From Bacteroidota bacterium (GTDB lineage: Bacteria > Bacteroidota > Ignavibacteria > UBA10030): a stretch of 45,909 nucleotides of DNA. Location: the NCBI GenBank assembly GCA_015661185.1, contig JACVXU010000015.1:1-45909 (forward strand), read 5' to 3'. Both the position numbers and the translations under genes were made by a program. The notes under the pieces are model-generated. The model saw only the letters and a list, made by a program, of their open reading frames with translations, was not told the DNA's origin and did not search any database. This document shows, piece after piece, positions 28,455 through 36,009 of the stretch. Numbering within the stretch: the first letter of the stretch is position 1; the number at the start of each line of letters is the position of its first letter.

Positions 28455-28485
28455 TTTGCGAAAACCAAGCATGCTCCTTCGCAAA
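28455..28485. promoter_or_regulatory. Inverted repeat upstream of the rubrerythrin promoter
   Basis: tttgcgaa (28455-28462) and ttcgcaaa (28478-28485) are perfect inverted copies separated by 15 bases. The element is centred about 85 bases upstream of the -24 element of the putative sigma-54 promoter, the range where activator (enhancer-binding protein) sites lie. The assignment is inference. Confidence 0.35.
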
Positions 28486-28552
28486 ACTGAATGGTCAACT
28501 TCACATTTCCCTTCTCAGCCCTTCACTTCCTGCTGTTTCTCCACAATTGGCA

Positions 28553-28570
28553 TTGGAATGATTCTTGCGA
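28553..28570 (+). promoter_or_regulatory. Putative sigma-54 promoter of the rubrerythrin lipoprotein gene
   Basis: ttggaatgattcttgcga has GG (28555-28556), N10, GC (28567-28568). It differs from the PFOR element at only two adjacent positions, and both lie at a similar distance from their start codons (53 and 58 bases from GC to ATG). Confidence 0.6.
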
Positions 28571-28625
28571 CCCTTTAAGAGAGTTTTCTGCCAAGAACAC
28601 CTTACAAACATTGGAGGGGAAAGCC

Positions 28626-29285
28626 ATGAAAGCCACCGGGCGATTTGTTAGTAGTTCTCTCGTCATTGCTCTGACGGTACCTATGCTGTTCTGGTTCTCT
28701 TCCTGCCAGAAATCGGAAGAGGCCAAAATGCAGGAGCAGCTGCAGGCGATTCAGAAACTTGCCACAATTGGCAATCTGCAGACTGCGTATGGAACCGAAT
28801 TGAAGCGTTCTCTCTGGTATGATCGCTTCGCGAAGCAGGCGATGAAAGAGAACCTTGGCGACATCGGAGTGCTTTTCCGGGCTCTATCGAGTTCAGAAAA
28901 GGTACATGCTGAATCCATCGCAAGACTTCTGAAGAGCAAGGGAATTGAGCCGCTTGCACCGCCAATCGATTCCATTATTCCAGGCAAAGCCCGTCAATAT
29001 CTGAAGCTTTCCCTGAGTAATGAGAACGTGGAGCAGAGCCTCTACTCGGGCTTTTCTGCAAAAGCGCAGGAAGAGCAATTCACAGAGGCTGCGGAGTGGT
29101 TCAAGAAGGCCCTCGAAGCCGATGCGCGTCATGGACGTCTGTTGAAGAAAGCAATCGAGCAAGAAACCAACTTTGCGCGTCTACCGTACCTCATGTGTCC
29201 GGAGTGTGGCTACATCGTGGGTTCAGACAAGATGGAGGAATGTCCTGTCTGCAAGACGAAGAAGGAGAAGTTCCAGAAAATCTGA
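28626..29285 (+). CDS. Rubrerythrin-like lipoprotein
   Basis: 219 residues from ATG 28626, preceded by GGAGGGG. The N-terminus is a lipoprotein signal (hydrophobic stretch, lipobox FSSC, Cys27), so the protein should be exported and lipid-anchored. The mature part is a rubrerythrin: first ferritin-like helix pair NLQTAYGTELKRSLWYDRFA (E58) and SSSEKVHAESIA (E91, H94), a less regular second pair ending ADARHGRLL (H169), then a rubredoxin-type finger C191PEC194 ... C206PVC209. The second helix is shortened compared with classic rubrerythrins, and the usual GE-xx-E ligands there are not evident, so di-iron site geometry may differ. Classic rubrerythrins are cytoplasmic peroxide reductases of anaerobes; here a periplasmic peroxide defence is inferred. 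It stands just before the hydrogenase operon. Confidence 0.85.
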   Translation: MKATGRFVSSSLVIALTVPMLFWFSSCQKSEEAKMQEQLQAIQKLATIGNLQTAYGTELKRSLWYDRFAKQAMKENLGDIGVLFRALSSSEKVHAESIARLLKSKGIEPLAPPIDSIIPGKARQYLKLSLSNENVEQSLYSGFSAKAQEEQFTEAAEWFKKALEADARHGRLLKKAIEQETNFARLPYLMCPECGYIVGSDKMEECPVCKTKKEKFQKI

Positions 29286-29356
29286 GCACGACGGTCGCAT
29301 GTTCCTCGCGTGCAATGTCCCCTTAGCACTACATATCGAATAACTGGCAGATTCAT

Positions 29357-30402
29357 ATGTCGACACCAAGGATGTATCGAATAGAAACCGATGCGCTGAA
29401 TGAGTTGATACAATCACTTCGAAAACGCAGTATAGGCTCAAGGAGCGGGCGGACGACTCATTCTTCGCTTTCTCAGCCGGCCCACATTCATGGAAGCGAT
29501 ATTTGTTCCCGCCTGTGCTCAAGCTTTTCTCATCCCGGAAAAATGGAGAAGGTTTCCAGATTTCTGAGGAACTCCCATTGTCAGAACATGAAGAGAAGTA
29601 TGCACTCCTCGGCGTGCGAGCCTGTGACCTGAGTGCCATCCAGATTCAGGATAAGGTTTTTGGCGGTGGTACGTATCAGGACCCGGCCTATGTGCGCGTC
29701 CGGAACCAGGCTTTCATTATCGCGGTCAATTGCACCCATGCCGGCGGGACGTGTTTTTGCTCGTCCGTTCGGACGGGCCCACGCGCCCGTGTCGGATTCG
29801 ATCTGGCGATGAGTGAGGTGCTCGATGGTGAGCATTATTTCATCGTAGAGGTTGGTACCGATCGTGGAGAGAATGTGATCAGCACAGTAACGCGTCGCCC
29901 TGCTGAAGACCGAGAAGTCGAGAAGGCTGAGCACTTGATCCGTGCCGCGGCACAATCAACAGGCCGGTCACTCGAGCCGGACAATACACGAGAAATCCTT
30001 TATCAGAACACCGAACATCCCCGGTGGGACGCTGTTGCAGCCCGGTGTCTGTCGTGTGCAAACTGTACTATGGTGTGCCCAACCTGTTTCTGCGCGACCG
30101 TCGAAGATACTACAGATCTGGCGGGAACGAGCGCAGATCGTATTCGCAAGTGGGATTCATGTTTCACCCTCGATTTTTCCTATATCCACGGTGGGAGTGT
30201 CCGTCCCTCGTCGAGAGCGCGCTATCGGCATTGGATCACTCACAAGCTCGCGTCGTGGGTTGATCAGTTTGGTGCTATTGGATGCGTCGGATGCGGACGG
30301 TGCATAACATGGTGTCCTGTCGGTATCGACATTACCGAGGAATTCCGAGTTATACGCGAAACCTATCTCATGAATAGAGGCACAAGTCCAAACAAGGAGT
30401 GA
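29357..30402 (+). CDS. hydB: Group 3b hydrogenase iron-sulfur beta subunit, frame-disrupted N-terminus
   Basis: HydB/AsrA-like electron-transfer subunit. The N-terminal stretch (IETDALNELIQSLRKR) is read from ATG 29357. The remainder (YRLKERADDSFFAFSAGPHS... onward, with SWKRYLFPP) is in the -1 frame, open only from 29404 and without a plausible start codon except a TTG at 29503 that would cut into conserved sequence. The change falls at about 29420-29433, and the linker of a few dozen residues normally found there is missing. The rest is intact: CTHAGGTCFC, then two ferredoxin-type clusters CLSCANCTMVCPTCFC and CVGCGRCITWCP. In family proteins it passes electrons between HydG and the hydrogenase dimer. 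It may be a real micro-deletion, a frameshift error or recoding. The cNMP gene starts three bases later. Confidence 0.82.
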
Positions 30403-30405
30403 ACG

Positions 30406-30867
30406 ATGGAAACTCTTGAACGCTTGCTCAGCCAACATCCGTTCTTCAAGGAACTGGGCGGGGAATACATGCAGCTGGTCACGGGCTGCGCTTCGAACGT
30501 CCGGTTCGAGCCAGATCAGTTCATTTTCCGTGAAGGGACAGAAGCGAACCAGTTCTACCTTATCCGGGAGGGTCGCGTTGCCCTTCAATTGTTCTCTCCT
30601 GAACGTGGACACATTACGATTGAAACGCTGGGGGAAGGGGATATCCTCGGGTGGTCATGGCTGATCCCGCCGTACAGCTGGCATTTCGATGCCAAGGCGC
30701 TGGATCTGACTCGTGCGATTGCGCTCGATGGCAAATGTTTGCGCCGGAAATGCGAAGATGATCATAACCTTGGCTATGAACTGCTCAAACGCTTCTCCCA
30801 TATTATGGGCCAACGACTGGAATCAACCCGACTACAATTACTGGATCTTTATGGCGTCCGTTCTTGA
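30406..30867 (+). CDS. Stand-alone cyclic-nucleotide-binding-domain protein
   Basis: 153 residues with a Crp-type beta-barrel: [15 protein letters not shown], the [18 protein letters not shown] strand region and [14 protein letters not shown] at the phosphate-binding position. There is no helix-turn-helix after the C-helix, so it is not a DNA-binding Crp/Fnr factor by itself. AAGGAGTGA precedes ATG 30406; the 3' end overlaps hydG by 17 bases. Such single-domain proteins recur in group 3b hydrogenase operons and are thought to regulate or stabilise the complex, but no mechanism is established. The canonical Arg that contacts cNMP phosphate is not evident. Confidence 0.85.
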   Translation: METLERLLSQHPFFKELGGEYMQLVTGCASNVRFEPDQFIFREGTEANQFYLIREGRVALQLFSPERGHITIETLGEGDILGWSWLIPPYSWHFDAKALDLTRAIALDGKCLRRKCEDDHNLGYELLKRFSHIMGQRLESTRLQLLDLYGVRS

Positions 30868-31717
30868 ACCTCAATCTGGCGTAGCGACCGTTTGTTCGAG
30901 TCCAATGGTGCCTCGTCCGTACGTTGTCAAGAGAATGCGGAAGGACACGGTTGATACATTCACACTGGAGCTCGGTCCGAAAGATGGCCGCTCACGCTTC
31001 TCTTTTGCCCCGGGCCAGTTCAACATGATTTACATCTATGGGGTAGGAGAAGTCCCTATTTCGATCTGTGGCGACCCGTCGAGTTCCACGCTCGTCCACA
31101 CAACACGGGCGGTTGGAGCCGTTACGAAAGCCATGAGCAAGTTGCGCCGCGGTGACATCGTTGGTATTCGCGGCCCCTTCGGCACCTCATGGCCCGTGGA
31201 GCAGGCTCGTACGCGGGATGTTGTGGTCGTCGCCGGTGGCATCGGGCTGCCGCCCTTACGGCCTGCGCTGTATCATCTCCTTGCTCATCGTGATGCATAC
31301 GGAAAAGTCGTACTGCTCTATGGGACCAGCACGCCCGATGATATTCTTTTCAAGGAAGAGTTGGAGAATTGGCGGGCTCGGTTCGACCTTGAAGTTTTCG
31401 TGACCGTCGATCGCGGAACTCCAGGGTGGAGGGGCAATGTGGGTGTTGTGACTACGCTGATCACCAAAGCGGGGTTCGATCCGACGAACACGATTGCCAT
31501 GATCGTCGGCCCGGAGGTCATGATGCGCTTCACCGCCCTGGAGCTCATGAAGCGCGGCGTCAAGGCCGAAACAATCTACGTTTCGATGGAACGGAACATG
31601 AAATGTGGTATCGGTCTTTGCGGGCATTGTCAATTCGGACCGCTGTTCACCTGCAAGGATGGTCCGGTGTTTCGCTATGACCAAATCAAAGATTTGCTCG
31701 TGAAGTGGGAAATATGA
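30851..31717 (+). CDS. hydG: Group 3b hydrogenase FAD/NAD(P)-binding gamma subunit
   Basis: 288 residues from ATG 30851; the longer frame from 30713 runs over the preceding gene. FAD-binding strand [21 protein letters not shown], nucleotide-binding motif [16 protein letters not shown], and a C-terminal 2Fe-2S cluster [17 protein letters not shown] are those of the PyrK/ferredoxin-NADP reductase-like HydG of sulfhydrogenases. It exchanges electrons between NAD(P)H and the iron-sulfur chain of HydB and HydD. It is 80 bases from hydD, the widest gap inside the operon. Confidence 0.93.
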   Translation: MASVLEPQSGVATVCSSPMVPRPYVVKRMRKDTVDTFTLELGPKDGRSRFSFAPGQFNMIYIYGVGEVPISICGDPSSSTLVHTTRAVGAVTKAMSKLRRGDIVGIRGPFGTSWPVEQARTRDVVVVAGGIGLPPLRPALYHLLAHRDAYGKVVLLYGTSTPDDILFKEELENWRARFDLEVFVTVDRGTPGWRGNVGVVTTLITKAGFDPTNTIAMIVGPEVMMRFTALELMKRGVKAETIYVSMERNMKCGIGLCGHCQFGPLFTCKDGPVFRYDQIKDLLVKWEI

Positions 31718-31797
31718 TTTCGTGAGGTCTTCTGATGGTTCTACTGCCATGGCAGATCGAAACGCGATTTCCTGAATAGTGATCTCACTGAGAAGTC

Positions 31798-32577
31798 ATG
31801 AAGAAAAAACGTAAACCGAAGCTCGCGATATGGAAATTTTCCTCGTGTGACGGTTGCCAGCTGAGCTTGCTGGATTGTGAGGATGAACTCCTGGCTGTTG
31901 CAGAGAATATCGAGATTGCCAACTTTCCGGAAGCTTCACGCCAGGTTGTGAAGGGTCCCTATGACCTGTCACTCGTTGAAGGATCGATAACGACACCACA
32001 CGATGCCGAGCGCATCCACCAGGTGCGTCGGTCCTCCAAAGTGCTCGTCACGATTGGAGCCTGCGCGACAGCCGGAGGAATCCAGGCGCTGCGCAACTTC
32101 AAAGACGTACGCGAGTTCACATCGATCGTCTATGCGACTCCATCCTACATCGAAACTCTGAACAAGTCGACCCCGATCACCGATCACGTTTTCGTCGATT
32201 TTGAGCTTCGTGGCTGTCCCATCAGCAAGGTCCAACTTGTAGAGGTGCTGAGCGCCTTTCTGAATGACCGAAAGCCGACGACGCCGACGTACAGCGTCTG
32301 TCTTGAGTGCAAGCGCCGGGGAACGGTGTGCGGGCTCGTGACGCATGGCCCCCCGTGCCTGGGACCGGTGACACAGGCCGGCTGCGACGCCCTCTGTCCT
32401 TCCTATCATCGGGGATGTTTCGGCTGCTTTGGTCCTAAGGAAACTCCCAATACTTCATCGCTGGCGGAATACTGGAAGGGTCTGGGGATGAAGAACCTTG
32501 AGCTCCTGCATCTGTTCCGGAGCTACAACGCGTATGCCGAATCGTTCCGAAAAGAGAGCGAAGCACATGAAAAGTAG
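31798..32577 (+). CDS. hydD: Group 3b NiFe hydrogenase small subunit
   Basis: 259 residues, no signal peptide, so cytoplasmic. The proximal-cluster cysteines CDGCQLS (C17, C20), GACATAGG and RGCPIS are all present, and the C-terminal Cys-rich part ([31 protein letters not shown]) can hold two further 4Fe-4S clusters, as in HydD/delta of Pyrococcus-type sulfhydrogenase. It conducts electrons to the NiFe site of HydA. The stop overlaps the hydA start by 11 bases. Confidence 0.95.
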   Translation: MKKKRKPKLAIWKFSSCDGCQLSLLDCEDELLAVAENIEIANFPEASRQVVKGPYDLSLVEGSITTPHDAERIHQVRRSSKVLVTIGACATAGGIQALRNFKDVREFTSIVYATPSYIETLNKSTPITDHVFVDFELRGCPISKVQLVEVLSAFLNDRKPTTPTYSVCLECKRRGTVCGLVTHGPPCLGPVTQAGCDALCPSYHRGCFGCFGPKETPNTSSLAEYWKGLGMKNLELLHLFRSYNAYAESFRKESEAHEK

Positions 32578-33850
32578 ATCCATCAAGGTTGACTATCTTG
32601 CCCGCGTCGAAGGTGAGGGGGGCATTCATGTTACGGTTCAGGACAAGGTCGTGACCGAAGTCCGGTTTGATATTTTCGAACCGCCGCGTTTCTTCGAGGC
32701 GTTTTTGCGCGGACGGATGTTTACGGAAGCTCCCGATATTACTGCCCGCATTTGCGGCATTTGCCCTGTCGCGTACCAAATGAGTTCCATCCACGCGATG
32801 GAGTCCGCGTGCGGCGTGTCTGTGACTGGACAACTGAGAGCCTTGCGTCGCTTGCTCTATTGTGGCGAGTGGATCGAGAGCCACGCCTTGCATATTTACA
32901 TGCTTCATGCCCCGGATTTTCTCGGGTACCAGGACGTGCTTCAGATGGCGAAAGACCACGGCGATGCCGTTAAGAAGGCGCTAAAGCTCAAGAAGACAGG
33001 AAATGAACTGGTTGCACTGCTGGGAGGAAGGGAAATTCACCCGATCAACGTGAGGGTGGGGGGATTCTACAGGTTGCCGACAAAGCAGGAGCTCAACGCT
33101 CTCGTCGACCGGCTGAAGTGGGCGCGAGACGCAGCTGTGGAAACCGTTTGGTTGACAGCGACATTCCCATTCCCGGACTTTGAGCGTGAATATGAATATG
33201 TCTCCCTCTGTCACGAGAATGAATACCCATTCAATGAAGGAAGGCTCATCTCGAACAAGGGGCTGAACATCCCGATTTCGGAGTATGAGAACAACTTCGC
33301 TGAAGAGCACGTGTCGTATTCAAATGCACTCCATTCAGTGCTCAGGAGCCGCGGCCCGTACCATGTCGGTCCGCTCGCGCGGTTCAATCTCAACTTTGAT
33401 CTACTTTCACCGGTGGCGAAGGAGGCAGCGACGGCGGCTGGCTTGGCCCTTCCGCTCAACAACCCGTTCAAGAGCATCGTGGTGCGGAGTGTGGAGACGG
33501 TGTTCGCGTGTGAAGAGGCCCTGCGGATCATACAGGAGTACGAGATGCCAGAGAAGCCGTTCGTCGATGTACGTCCAAAAGCAGGAACCGGCTATGGATG
33601 CACGGAGGCACCTCGCGGCTTCCTCTATCACCGGTACAGGCTGAACGAAAAGGGGCTGATCATGGACGCGAAGATCATCCCTCCGACATCGCAGAACCAG
33701 AAGACAATGGAGTTGGACCTCAGGGAGTTCGTCCCCCCCCGGCTTAACCTGACACAGGAAAAACTCACGTGGCAGTGTGAGCAGGCGATCCGGAACTACG
33801 ACCCCTGCATCTCATGTGCAACACATTTTATACGGTTGGATATTCGTTAA
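32567..33850 (+). CDS. hydA: Group 3b NiFe hydrogenase large subunit
   Basis: 427 residues from ATG 32567 (the frame from 32498 runs inside hydD). The NiFe ligand motifs are intact: L1 RICGICP (C63, C66) and L2 DPCISCATH (C414, C417). A seven-residue tail (FIRLDIR) follows H420 and would be removed by a maturation endopeptidase; such a protease gene lies at 34607. The [11 protein letters not shown] form and the soluble partner genes place it in group 3b (bidirectional, NADP-linked, sometimes sulfur-reducing). It produces or consumes H2 in the cytoplasm. It is the last gene of the hydB-cNMP-hydG-hydD-hydA unit. Confidence 0.96.
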   Translation: MKSRSIKVDYLARVEGEGGIHVTVQDKVVTEVRFDIFEPPRFFEAFLRGRMFTEAPDITARICGICPVAYQMSSIHAMESACGVSVTGQLRALRRLLYCGEWIESHALHIYMLHAPDFLGYQDVLQMAKDHGDAVKKALKLKKTGNELVALLGGREIHPINVRVGGFYRLPTKQELNALVDRLKWARDAAVETVWLTATFPFPDFEREYEYVSLCHENEYPFNEGRLISNKGLNIPISEYENNFAEEHVSYSNALHSVLRSRGPYHVGPLARFNLNFDLLSPVAKEAATAAGLALPLNNPFKSIVVRSVETVFACEEALRIIQEYEMPEKPFVDVRPKAGTGYGCTEAPRGFLYHRYRLNEKGLIMDAKIIPPTSQNQKTMELDLREFVPPRLNLTQEKLTWQCEQAIRNYDPCISCATHFIRLDIR

Positions 33851-33904
33851 AAGTCTTCTTGTGTGTATGCCAGGAAACCAGCCTCGGCACTTGCAGGGGG
33901 TTGA

Positions 33905-33918
33905 GGAACTGGTTTTGC
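33905..33918 (+). promoter_or_regulatory. Weak sigma-54-like element
   Basis: ggaactggttttgc has GG-N10-GC spacing with a good ttttgc downstream half but a poor -24 context (gagg). It lies 185 bases before the YbaK-like gene and in front of the two hairpins. Chance occurrence is likely enough that I rate it low. Confidence 0.2.
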
Positions 33919-33922
33919 AGTG

Positions 33923-33946
33923 GCGTCAGGAGTTGTCTCCTGACGC
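33923..33946. repeat. Perfect hairpin, gtcagga type, copy 1
   Basis: gcgtcaggag and ctcctgacgc pair perfectly over 10 bp with a four-base loop (ttgt). No T-run follows, so it is not a typical terminator, though it could protect the hydrogenase transcript end. Same core (gtcagga/tcctgac) as the hairpin at 33981. Confidence 0.7.
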
Positions 33947-33980
33947 TAACAGGCTAAGTTACTCGGAATTGGGCGTTGAA

Positions 33981-34004
33981 GTGTCAGGACGGAAGTCCTG
34001 ACAC
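33981..34004. repeat. Perfect hairpin, gtcagga type, copy 2
   Basis: gtgtcaggac and gtcctgacac pair perfectly over 10 bp around the loop ggaa, a stable tetraloop-like sequence. Together with copy 1 it forms a pair of sibling palindromes 35 bases apart in the gap after hydA, of the kind seen in dispersed intergenic repeats. Confidence 0.7.
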
Positions 34005-34102
34005 CGCTTCTGCCGGATATTGCAGGCCATTGTCAACAACCTGCGAAAGCGTGACAGCCCAGATGTTCGAGGTTCGATTTTCCATCAATGTGAAGGCTCC
34101 CC

Positions 34103-34597
34103 ATGGCGAAGATCACAGATCTGTTGCGTTATCTTAACAGTAACAAAGTCGAATTTCAGGTGCTCGAGCACGATCCCGCCTTCTCGGCGCACGATGTCGC
34201 AGTCCTTGCCCGTGTTCCCGATAGCGAGATGGCTAAAGCGGTTTTGATCAGGATCGATGACCATTACTGGATGGCGATCCTTCGAGCCGATCAACGGATC
34301 AACCATCAAATGATCCGACGGGCGTTCGGGGCGAAGAATGTCCAGCTTGCTCATGAAGAAGACCTCGGCATGTTGTTCCCGGATTGTCAGATTGGCGCAA
34401 TGCCCCCGTTCGGGAATCTGTACGGAGTTCCAGTCCTCGTCGAAGAATGTCTGGCCGAAGACGAAGAAATTGTTTTCAATGCCTGCACCCACACCAAATC
34501 GATACGGATGAAGTTCAAGGATTTTCGACGCCTGGCGAAACCGGTTATTACGGGATTCGCAGATTCGGTCCACGTGGTGCAAGAGCGGACCTTCTGA
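34103..34597 (+). CDS. YbaK/EbsC-family (aminoacyl-tRNA editing-like) protein
   Basis: 164 residues with the YbaK/ProX fold: N-terminal helix, FQVLEHDPAFSAHDVA, the conserved Lys in EMAKAVLIRIDDHYWMAIL, and GAMPPFGNLYGVPVLVEE, matching the GxxxPFG loop of the family. Members hydrolyse mischarged tRNAs (for example Ala- or Cys-tRNAPro), and some act on other substrates. It is placed between the hydrogenase structural genes and the maturation protease, nine bases before the latter. This looks like operon hitch-hiking, and no hydrogenase role is known to me. Confidence 0.85.
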   Translation: MAKITDLLRYLNSNKVEFQVLEHDPAFSAHDVAVLARVPDSEMAKAVLIRIDDHYWMAILRADQRINHQMIRRAFGAKNVQLAHEEDLGMLFPDCQIGAMPPFGNLYGVPVLVEECLAEDEEIVFNACTHTKSIRMKFKDFRRLAKPVITGFADSVHVVQERTF

Positions 34598-34606
34598 GGA
34601 GTCGCC

Positions 34607-35086
34607 GTGAAGACAGTGGTGGTCGGGATCGGTAATGATTTCCGTGGTGATGATGGAGCGGGGTTGGCTGCAGCCCGGGCGCTCATGAAGCTCGCGCTGC
34701 CCGATGTCGGGATCGTCGAGCTGAATGGCGAAGTAACACGTTTGCTCGATAGTCTGCAGCATTGCGATACGGCAATCGTCATCGACGCAGTACAGTCTCA
34801 GGTCCCGCCAGGAACCATCCATCGGCTTGACGCCAGCCAGAATCCTCTCCCCGGAAGCCGCAACAAACGCTCGACTCACGGCATCAGCCTGGGCTCCGTT
34901 CTCGAGCTTGCGCGGGCGCAGGGAGGTTTCCCCCGCCGGGTACTGATCTATGGAATCGAAGGTGCTTCCTTCGAGCACGGCCGTACATTGACGCCGCAGG
35001 TAGAGAAGGCGGTGGAACGGCTGGTACAAGAGATTGCTGAAGACCTGCGCGACGCTGGGGCTGTTCCGTCGAAAAGAGGAGAATGA
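34607..35086 (+). CDS. NiFe hydrogenase maturation endopeptidase
   Basis: 159 residues of the HyaD/HybD/HycI family. GTG 34607 follows GAGGAG. The family start VVGIGNDFRGDDGAG carries the nickel-sensing acidic residue D16; the other ligands are D60 (VIDAV) and H91 (STHGISLG), close to E16, D62 and H93 known in E. coli HybD. The enzyme clips the C-terminal tail of the large subunit once nickel is inserted; the substrate is very likely HydA just upstream, which ends CATH plus seven residues. Its place downstream of the hydrogenase genes supports this. Confidence 0.92.
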   Translation: MKTVVVGIGNDFRGDDGAGLAAARALMKLALPDVGIVELNGEVTRLLDSLQHCDTAIVIDAVQSQVPPGTIHRLDASQNPLPGSRNKRSTHGISLGSVLELARAQGGFPRRVLIYGIEGASFEHGRTLTPQVEKAVERLVQEIAEDLRDAGAVPSKRGE

Positions 35087-35145
35087 ATCTGCCGTTGATG
35101 ATGCCACCGAATAAAACACGACTCAGGAATTGATACCGGGAAACT

Positions 35146-35958
35146 ATGAACGACCTCCTCACGCCAACCACACTCGGTGCCACAGGAATCAAGTCCTCCA
35201 GGCTGGGTCTCTCCGCCTCGTATCGGCCCGGAGTCAGAACGGTCCACCGGGCAATTGATGAAGGCATCAACTTCTTTTTCGGATATGGATTCGATACTCA
35301 GCTTTCCAAAGGACTACGAGACGCCTTCAAGGGCAATCGGGAAAAGTTCGTACTCGCTACGGGAGCGTATAATCTACTGATCGGGTACCCGAACCTCCGA
35401 CGGACACTCGAAAAGCGGCTCCGCCAGTTCTCGACCGACTACATCGACGTGTTCTTGTTTCTCGGCGTTACCAAGGAAAAACAGTTCCCCCCAAAGGCTA
35501 TTGAAGAACTCGCACGCTTTCGGGAGGAAGGGAAAGTCCGATCCATTGGCATGTCGTGTCATGACCGCTCATTCATTGGGAAATTAGCATCTCAGGGTGT
35601 GCTCGATGTCATGATGATGCGTTATAACGCGGCACACCGGGGTGCCGAAAGGGATATTTTTCCCTACCTTGCAAAACACAATCCGGGAATCGTCAGCTAT
35701 ACAGCGACGCGCTGGACAGTGTTGACGCGGAGGCCGAAGGGTTGGCCGAAGGACGGGCATCTCCCGGATGCCGGAATGTGCTACCGGTTCGTTATCTCGA
35801 ATCCAAATGTGCATGTGTGTCTCACCGCCCCAACAAACGAAAAACAACTGATGGAGAACCTTGCCGCGTTGAAGCAAGGAACGTTGAATGAAGATGAGAT
35901 GCGCTTTATGAAGCAGTTCGGCGACTCCGTCTACATGAACCACAAGTGGTTCATGTGA
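35146..35958 (+). CDS. Aldo/keto-reductase-fold protein with altered active site
   Basis: 270 residues in the aldo/keto reductase pattern: LGATGIKSSRLGLS start, AIDEGINFF, DYIDVFLF, RSIGMSCHD and an NPNVHVCLTAPTNEKQLMEN cofactor end. The usual tetrad is not intact by eye: the Asp after GINFF is replaced (GINFFFGYGF), the Lys is not evident, and the DxxxxHW-type His strand reads DVFLFLGVTK with no His. A Tyr (GYG) could still occupy the catalytic place. It may be an AKR with a different chemistry or a binding role. It lies 59 bases after the protease gene. Confidence 0.75.
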   Translation: MNDLLTPTTLGATGIKSSRLGLSASYRPGVRTVHRAIDEGINFFFGYGFDTQLSKGLRDAFKGNREKFVLATGAYNLLIGYPNLRRTLEKRLRQFSTDYIDVFLFLGVTKEKQFPPKAIEELARFREEGKVRSIGMSCHDRSFIGKLASQGVLDVMMMRYNAAHRGAERDIFPYLAKHNPGIVSYTATRWTVLTRRPKGWPKDGHLPDAGMCYRFVISNPNVHVCLTAPTNEKQLMENLAALKQGTLNEDEMRFMKQFGDSVYMNHKWFM

Positions 35959-36009
35959 GTCTGCTGTTGAAGCAGACCAGTGGGCGGTGAACACAAACCC
36001 AGGCCCGCT

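Noticed and set aside
34085-35119. Minus-strand open frame (344 codons) opposite the YbaK-like and protease genes
   Set aside because: Antisense to two genes with firm motifs; no family pattern of its own.
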